A stretch of 17,757 nucleotides of DNA from Colivivens sp963626085 (GTDB lineage: Bacteria; Bacteroidota; Bacteroidia; Bacteroidales; Bacteroidaceae), in NCBI GenBank assembly GCA_963626085.1, contig CAVFVJ010000032.1, positions 1-17,757 of the forward strand, read 5' to 3'. The notes beneath the pieces were generated by a model. That model had not been told where the DNA came from. It searched no databases and saw only the letters and a list, made by a program, of their open reading frames with translations. Both the position numbers and the translations under genes were made by a program. Shown here one piece after another: positions 13,917-17,757 of this stretch (the stretch's first letter is position 1; the number at the start of each line of letters is the position of its first letter).

Positions 13917-14781
13917 ATTGAGCTGTACGGCTCTCGTTTTTCATGACAAGACCTGCTAGCATCATACCGAAAATTCCGGTTATGTGACTAAGTGATCCAT
14001 TTATTTGGGCTTTACTGGTACACCATTCGTGCTCGACCAGTTTTTGATTGCCTGGAGCATCGTATATTGCAGTGTCAGTTCCACGAGTCCCACTGAGAAG
14101 TTTTGCTTTGGGACACATGCATGCGGACGTGCCGCAGGTGTGTGCAGTGCCTTTGTTTTCCAACGGCTGTTCCTCGCTGTACACGCACATGAATTTGCTT
14201 TTAGGAAACTCATTGGCACGCTTGAACTTGTTGCGCAGGGCTCGTGCCAAAGGATCACCCTTGATTTTCCAGAATTCAGCAACTCTCACCTGTGTGGGGT
14301 CCATTCGTAGTGCTGCGCCCATACTGCTGATGAACATTGTGCTTGGATGTTCGTGTACTATGTGTGTCGACCTTTGTATCAGATTGGCTTTGTCCTTGAG
14401 TGAGTCGATGGCATCGATGATGTAGTCGTAGTTTTCCAGTTCAAACCGCTCCGCACTCTCCTTATTATATATGTCTTGAATGGCTGTGATTTCTGCACTG
14501 GGATTTATCTCCAGTAAACGTTCTTTCAGAACCTCAACCTTTACCTTGCCCACAGTGCGTGTGGTAGCCATCAACTGACGGTTACAGTTGGTGATGCACA
14601 CCCTGTCGCTGTCCACAATTGTCAGATGGCTTATGCCGCTGCGCACGAGGCTCTCAGCACACCATGAACCGACTCCTCCGACTCCGAATATGATGACTCG
14701 TCGTTGCATGATGCGCTCCATCATCTGTGAGCCGAGCAACAGTTCTGACCGGTTGAAGATTCCTTTTTCAATTCCTGTCAT
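13915..14781 (-). CDS. tcdA: tRNA threonylcarbamoyladenosine dehydratase (TcdA/CsdL-like, E1 family)
   Basis: This ThiF/MoeB/E1-like enzyme is expected to cyclise t6A37 to ct6A in ANN-decoding tRNAs, using ATP. Visible motifs are the Rossmann-type IIFGVGGVGSWCAESLVRSG (GVGGVG 33-38), VDSDRVCITNCNRQLMAT with the E1 catalytic Asn/Arg set, VGKVKVEVLKER, YDYIIDAIDSLKDKANLI, and DPTQVRVAEFWKIKGDPLAR. The C-terminal NGSLSHITGIFGMMLAG also fits TcdA. At 288 residues it is somewhat longer than E. coli TcdA (about 268), and it carries an insertion at about 207-258 with four cysteines (C216, C221, C223, C254). That insertion is not in the E. coli enzyme as I recall it. A role in sulfur or other adenylation chemistry cannot be fully excluded. 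It lies 94 bp downstream of cdd with its own -7 element. Confidence 0.85.
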   Translation of the reverse strand: MTGIEKGIFNRSELLLGSQMMERIMQRRVIIFGVGGVGSWCAESLVRSGISHLTIVDSDRVCITNCNRQLMATTRTVGKVKVEVLKERLLEINPSAEITAIQDIYNKESAERFELENYDYIIDAIDSLKDKANLIQRSTHIVHEHPSTMFISSMGAALRMDPTQVRVAEFWKIKGDPLARALRNKFKRANEFPKSKFMCVYSEEQPLENKGTAHTCGTSACMCPKAKLLSGTRGTDTAIYDAPGNQKLVEHEWCTSKAQINGSLSHITGIFGMMLAGLVMKNESRTAQ

Positions 14782-14811
14782 AATTTCAATAGACTTATGT
14801 CAATTCCTGTG

Positions 14812-14819
14812 CAAAGGTA
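14812..14819 (-). promoter_or_regulatory. -7 element for tcdA
   Basis: On the minus strand this reads TACCTTTG, matching TAnnTTTG, about 30 bp upstream of the tcdA ATG. No -33 TTTG is evident at the proper distance. It lies in the gap between cdd and tcdA, so tcdA can be transcribed independently of cdd. Confidence 0.45.
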
Positions 14820-14875
14820 CGAATTCTTTCCGGAACAGTCTTGTCTGCCAAGCTGCTAAATTGAGTTGGTTGGCT

Positions 14876-15358
14876 TCATGTCAGACTTTCCTTGTCGAAC
14901 CCTACAGGCAATAGGTCTCGTGCGGACGACAGGATGTATATACCCTCTGTCCCGTAAAGCATGATTTTGATGTTGTGGCGGTAGCGACACTCCGTCTCCA
15001 GCATCACCTGTCTGCAACCGCCACACGGACTGATGGGGATACGTGTGAATCTTCCGCTGCTGTCTCGTGCCGCTATGCATAATGCGATGACGGGAGTGTC
15101 TGGATATCTGGAGCTGGCATAGAAGAGGGTGGTGCGCTCGGCACATAACCCCATTGGGTACGAGCTGTTCTCTTGGTTGTTGCCCGATATGACCTCACCG
15201 CCTTCGAGGCTTACAGCTGCTCCAACCTTGAAATTGCTGTATGGAGCGTAGCTACGGTAGGTGGCAGCCTTGGCTGCCTGAAGGAGTGCGAGTTCGGACT
15301 CGTCCAATTCATTCTCCTGTTTGATGATAATCTCTATGGATTGTACTGCCGTTTCCAT
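14876..15358 (-). CDS. cdd: Cytidine deaminase
   Basis: This zinc enzyme converts cytidine and deoxycytidine to uridine and deoxyuridine in pyrimidine salvage. The 160-residue product is close to the homotetrameric class (about 130-160). Motifs are RSYAPYSNFKVGAAV (substrate region), the zinc and proton-shuttle motif GLCAERTTLF (C72 ligand, E74 catalytic) and SPCGGCRQVMLE (C112 and C115 ligands). This three-cysteine arrangement (CAE plus PCxxC) is that of the small tetrameric cytidine deaminases. It is cytosolic, with no signal peptide. It is divergent from the glucosaminidase gene; the two promoter elements lie within 30 bp of each other in the shared 94-bp gap. Confidence 0.95.
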   Translation of the reverse strand: METAVQSIEIIIKQENELDESELALLQAAKAATYRSYAPYSNFKVGAAVSLEGGEVISGNNQENSSYPMGLCAERTTLFYASSRYPDTPVIALCIAARDSSGRFTRIPISPCGGCRQVMLETECRYRHNIKIMLYGTEGIYILSSARDLLPVGFDKESLT

Positions 15359-15387
15359 TGTACGTCATTTTTTTTGTTAATCGTACC

Positions 15388-15395
15388 CAAAGTTA
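15388..15395 (-). promoter_or_regulatory. -7 element for cdd
   Basis: On the minus strand this reads TAACTTTG, a full TAnnTTTG match, about 30 bp upstream of the cdd start codon. Its -33 region would fall on top of the plus-strand element at 15409-15416. Confidence 0.45.
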
Positions 15396-15408
15396 TGCAT
15401 TTTTTTTG

Positions 15409-15416
15409 TAGGTTTG
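15409..15416 (+). promoter_or_regulatory. -7 element for the glucosaminidase gene
   Basis: TAGGTTTG matches TAnnTTTG and lies 36 bp upstream of the ATG at 15453. It is 13 bp from the oppositely directed cdd element, so the two promoters overlap and RNA polymerase cannot easily occupy both at once. Confidence 0.45.
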
Positions 15417-15452
15417 CATCCGAAACGAATAAAAAGAGACTGAAAAACAATC

Positions 15453-16373
15453 ATGAATATAAAAAGAGGTCTGACTTTGTTGCTATTCGCCGTCTTGGTG
15501 TCCACCGGGATACGGAGCGTGGCTCAAACCAAAAGCCAGAAGTTCGTCGATTACATAGACCTATATAGGGACATCGCTGTGGAGCAAATGGAACTGCACG
15601 GCATACCAGCCAGTATCACTCTTGCCCAGGGACTTCTTGAGAGTGGGGCAGGGACAAGTGAGTTGGCAAAGAAGAGCAACAACCATTTTGGCATAAAACG
15701 AGGCAGTAGCTGGACAGGACCCACTACCACCCATTTCGATGACGGTAGGACTGAACACTTCCGTGTATATGCTTCGGTGCGCGACAGTTATGAGGACCAC
15801 TCCAAATTTTTATTGCGCGACCGTTATAGCCGTCTCTTCCGCCTTAGCATACTCGATTACAAGGGATGGGCACGAGGACTGAAGGCATGTGGGTATGCCA
15901 CAAGCCCCACTTACGCCAACCGTCTTATCAGTATCATTGAACTGTATGAACTGAACAAACTTGACCGTGACCCGAATGGTTCGTTCGTCCTCGAAGAGCG
16001 ACCTCTGGTCGATGTGCGGCTCAATGCCCATCAGCTCTACAGCAACAACGGGGTAGTGTGTATCAAGGCTAACGGAACTGAGACTTGGGATAGTCTGTCA
16101 AAAGAGTTTGCCGTGTCTAAGAAGAAATTGCTGCAATACAACGAGGCTATTGAGAGTGTAGGCATCAATGCGGGCGACTTCATTTATCTGCAGAAGAAAC
16201 AGTCTAAAGCTGCCAAACAGTATGGCAAGGGGTATTGGCATCATGTTCGCAAGGGTGAGTCAATGTATTCCATAGCACAACTTTATGCTATGAACATCAA
16301 AAAACTGTACAAACTGAATTTTAAGGACAGTAACTATAGTCCAGTGGAGGGCGACCTGTTGAGAGTTAGATGA
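15453..16373 (+). CDS. Secreted GH73-type glucosaminidase with LysM repeats
   Basis: This is a 306-residue peptidoglycan hydrolase. A signal peptide spans residues 1-24 (ending RSVAQ). A glucosaminidase (FlgJ/Auto-like, GH73) domain covers about 30-170, with SITLAQGLLESGAGTSELAK carrying the likely catalytic E63, then NNHFGIK, the FRVYASVRDSYEDHSKFL segment, and YATSPTYANRLISIIELY. Two LysM-like cell-wall-binding repeats follow, at about 202-247 (VVCIKANGTETWDSLSKEFA) and 262-306 (HHVRKGESMYSIAQLYAMNI). It would cleave between GlcNAc and MurNAc in the periplasm during wall growth or remodelling. It is followed after 40 bp by a lipoprotein gene on the same strand, with no promoter element or terminator between, so the two may form an operon. 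Confidence 0.92.
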   Translation: MNIKRGLTLLLFAVLVSTGIRSVAQTKSQKFVDYIDLYRDIAVEQMELHGIPASITLAQGLLESGAGTSELAKKSNNHFGIKRGSSWTGPTTTHFDDGRTEHFRVYASVRDSYEDHSKFLLRDRYSRLFRLSILDYKGWARGLKACGYATSPTYANRLISIIELYELNKLDRDPNGSFVLEERPLVDVRLNAHQLYSNNGVVCIKANGTETWDSLSKEFAVSKKKLLQYNEAIESVGINAGDFIYLQKKQSKAAKQYGKGYWHHVRKGESMYSIAQLYAMNIKKLYKLNFKDSNYSPVEGDLLRVR

Positions 16374-16413
16374 CTTTTTATCTTTATATTATTAATCAAA
16401 ACTTTATCGAATT

Positions 16414-16968
16414 ATGAAGAAGAGAACTTTGAAATTGACATGTGCAGTTTTGGCATCATGCGTGTTGTTCACAAGCTGTATCGGTTCATTCCGTACTTTC
16501 AACAGTCTGAAAACATGGAACGAGGGTCTTAGTGGCTCTAAGTTTGTTAACGAGTTGGTGTTTGCCTGCTTCCATATCATCCCAGTATATGGAGTGGCTT
16601 ATTTGGCTGATATCTTGGTGTTCAACTCTATCGAGTTCTGGAGCGGTTCTAACCCAATCGCAAAGGCGGGTGAGGTGAAGCACATGAAGGGTAGTAACGG
16701 TGATATGTTCGCTATCACTACAACCAAGACTGGTTACAAGATCGTGGACGAGACTCGTGGATGTGAGTGTAAGTTGGTGTTCAACAAGAAAAATAAGACT
16801 TGGAGTGCAGAACTTGACGGAACACAGTACGAGTTGATGACAATCAACGAGGATGGTTCACTGACACTGAACTTTGGCGGTACTAAGGTGACTACCACTC
16901 CTGATGCAGCTGGTGTCGAACTGGCACAGGAGATGGCAAAGGGCACTACAATGCAGTACACAGACTAA
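16414..16968 (+). CDS. DUF3332 family lipoprotein
   Basis: This 184-residue protein has a lipoprotein signal: a basic start MKKR, a hydrophobic stretch, then LFTSC with the predicted lipidated cysteine at C22. The segment from about residue 46 to 73 (LVFACFHIIPVYGVAYLADI, then LVFNSIEFWSGSNP) resembles the DUF3332 family, whose function is unknown. A hydrophilic beta-rich C-terminal part follows. It should be anchored in the inner or outer membrane. It lies 40 bp after the glucosaminidase gene, likely sharing its promoter, and is closed by the hairpin at 16995-17030. Codon use is strikingly regular (many GGT, AAG and AAC), which hints at strong expression. I assign no biochemical role. Confidence 0.8.
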   Translation: MKKRTLKLTCAVLASCVLFTSCIGSFRTFNSLKTWNEGLSGSKFVNELVFACFHIIPVYGVAYLADILVFNSIEFWSGSNPIAKAGEVKHMKGSNGDMFAITTTKTGYKIVDETRGCECKLVFNKKNKTWSAELDGTQYELMTINEDGSLTLNFGGTKVTTTPDAAGVELAQEMAKGTTMQYTD

Positions 16969-16994
16969 TTGTAGACTTTCGTCTAATGAATATA

Positions 16995-17034
16995 GGGAGC
17001 AATGTCGGGTTTGTAATCCGCATTGCTCCCTGTT
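16995..17034 (+). terminator. Strong hairpin terminator
   Basis: GGGAGCAATG (16995-17004) and CATTGCTCCC (17021-17030) form a perfect 10-bp stem, with a further CGG/CCG pairing inside the 16-nt loop. It is followed only by TGTTT, a weak U-tract. It sits 26 bp past the DUF3332 stop and before the next promoter, so termination of that transcript is the natural reading. Confidence 0.65.
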
Positions 17035-17057
17035 TGCGTTGATTCCATACCTATTTG

Positions 17058-17089
17058 TTTGGCTGTCTCGTTTGTTTGTAATATATTTG
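17058..17089 (+). promoter_or_regulatory. Consensus Bacteroidota promoter for the AAA-ATPase gene
   Basis: TTTG at 17058-17061 and TATATTTG at 17082-17089 are separated by exactly 20 bp, a full -33/-7 match. Transcription would start around 17096, leaving a leader of about 16 nt before the ATG at 17112. Confidence 0.65.
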
Positions 17090-17111
17090 CATCGAGAAAA
17101 CAGTTTGAAGT

Positions 17112-17757
17112 ATGAAGGCGAGATTATATCCTATAGGAATACAGACATTCGAGCGTATCCGCAAAGAGAACTTGTTCTATGTTGACAAGACAGAGTATGT
17201 GTACCATATGACACATTCCAGTGGTACGTATTTCTTTCTGAGCCGTCCTCGGCGTTTCGGCAAATCGCTCTTGGTATCCACCTTCAAAAGCTATTTCGAA
17301 GGAAGGAAAGACTTGTTCGAAGGACTTGCCATGGAGAAACTGGAAACTGAGTGGAACGAATATCCTGTACTGCACTTCAGTATGGCAAGCGGCAAGCACA
17401 TGGACAAAGACCAACTGGAAGTATATCTGAATTATATTTTAGAGGATCAGGAGAGGAAGTTCGGTATTACGGAACACCGCAGTGGTGTGAACAACAGGTT
17501 CTCTGACTTGATGCGGACTGTGTACCGTAAGACAGGCAAGCAGGTGGTTGTGCTTATTGACGAGTATGACGCACCTTTGCTTGACGTGGTACACGAGGAT
17601 ACGCAACTGCCAGTTCTCCGCAATGTGATGCGAAACTTCTACAGTCCTTTGAAGGATTGTGAACCGATGCTCCGCTTCGTGTTCATGACTGGCATAACGA
17701 AGTTCTCGCAGCTGAGTATCTTCAGTGAGTTGAACAACATAAAGAATGTATCTATGG
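17112..17757 (+). CDS. AAA-ATPase_like family protein (PF09820-type), cut by window edge
   Basis: The first 215 residues are present; the gene runs off the right edge still open. It starts MKARLYPIGIQTFERIRKEN, then YVDKTEYVYHM, the typical opening of this Bacteroidota family. The P-loop variant is FFLSRPRRFGKSLL (core 45-52), the Walker B is QVVVLIDEYDAPLLD (residues 144-158), and the sensor-like FMTGITKFSQLSIF follows at 191-204. Full-length members are usually about 500-600 residues and end in a PD-(D/E)XK nuclease-like domain (DUF1703), which would lie outside this window. They are abundant, often multicopy genes whose role is not settled; defence or mobile-element links have been suggested, but nothing here proves one. 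It has its own consensus promoter and is separated from the upstream operon by a terminator. Confidence 0.88.
   Translation, partial: MKARLYPIGIQTFERIRKENLFYVDKTEYVYHMTHSSGTYFFLSRPRRFGKSLLVSTFKSYFEGRKDLFEGLAMEKLETEWNEYPVLHFSMASGKHMDKDQLEVYLNYILEDQERKFGITEHRSGVNNRFSDLMRTVYRKTGKQVVVLIDEYDAPLLDVVHEDTQLPVLRNVMRNFYSPLKDCEPMLRFVFMTGITKFSQLSIFSELNNIKNVSM

Overview
The window reads as Bacteroidota chromosome, most likely Prevotella or a close relative. This rests on the gene content and on the promoters: a split-off ATP synthase operon in the order atpD-C-B-E-F-H-A-G, a TonB-dependent receptor with an N-terminal carboxypeptidase-regulatory-like domain, and repeated upstream elements of the Bacteroidota -7 type (TAnnTTTG), two of them with a TTTG box 20 bp upstream. 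Ribosome binding sites are mostly weak, as is usual in this phylum. The genus is an inference from general family resemblance; no search was run.

Layout. (1) 1-1690 is a low-density accessory stretch. It holds a long imperfect hairpin, a consensus promoter driving an internally deleted remnant of a PD-(D/E)XK (Rpn/transposase-type) nuclease gene, an unrecognised 153-residue protein, a small gene that looks frameshifted, and two perfect palindromes lying back to back. (2) 8368-1693 (minus strand) is the complete eight-gene F1Fo ATP synthase operon. The genes are tightly packed or overlapping, except for a 66-bp purine-rich spacer in front of the c-subunit gene. (3) 9512-8565 (minus) encodes an unusual fusion of a RelA/SpoT-like HD domain with peptide methionine sulfoxide reductase A. 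(4) 9692-11299 (plus), divergent from it, encodes an ABC-F ATPase whose second nucleotide-binding domain has lost its Walker A lysine and catalytic glutamate. (5) 13706-11316 (minus) is a TonB-dependent outer-membrane receptor, convergent with the ABC-F gene. (6) 13775-13847 is a tRNA-Pro(CGG) gene with its own promoter element and terminator. (7) 15358-13915 (minus) carries cytidine deaminase and then a TcdA-type E1-like enzyme with a cysteine-rich insertion. (8) 15453-16968 (plus) carries a secreted GH73-type glucosaminidase with LysM repeats and a DUF3332 lipoprotein, closed by a strong hairpin. (9) From 17112 to the right edge is the first part of an AAA-ATPase_like (PF09820-type) gene with its own consensus promoter.

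The ATP synthase genes form one functional complex. The other genes are mostly housekeeping or envelope singletons with separate promoters, arranged as divergent pairs (HD-MsrA/ABC-F and cdd/glucosaminidase). I do not see a clear multi-gene undescribed system. The best candidates for new biology are the HD-MsrA fusion, the asymmetric ABC-F protein, the cysteine-rich insertion in the TcdA-like enzyme, and the structured left-end region with its deletion-derived small ORF and paired palindromes.
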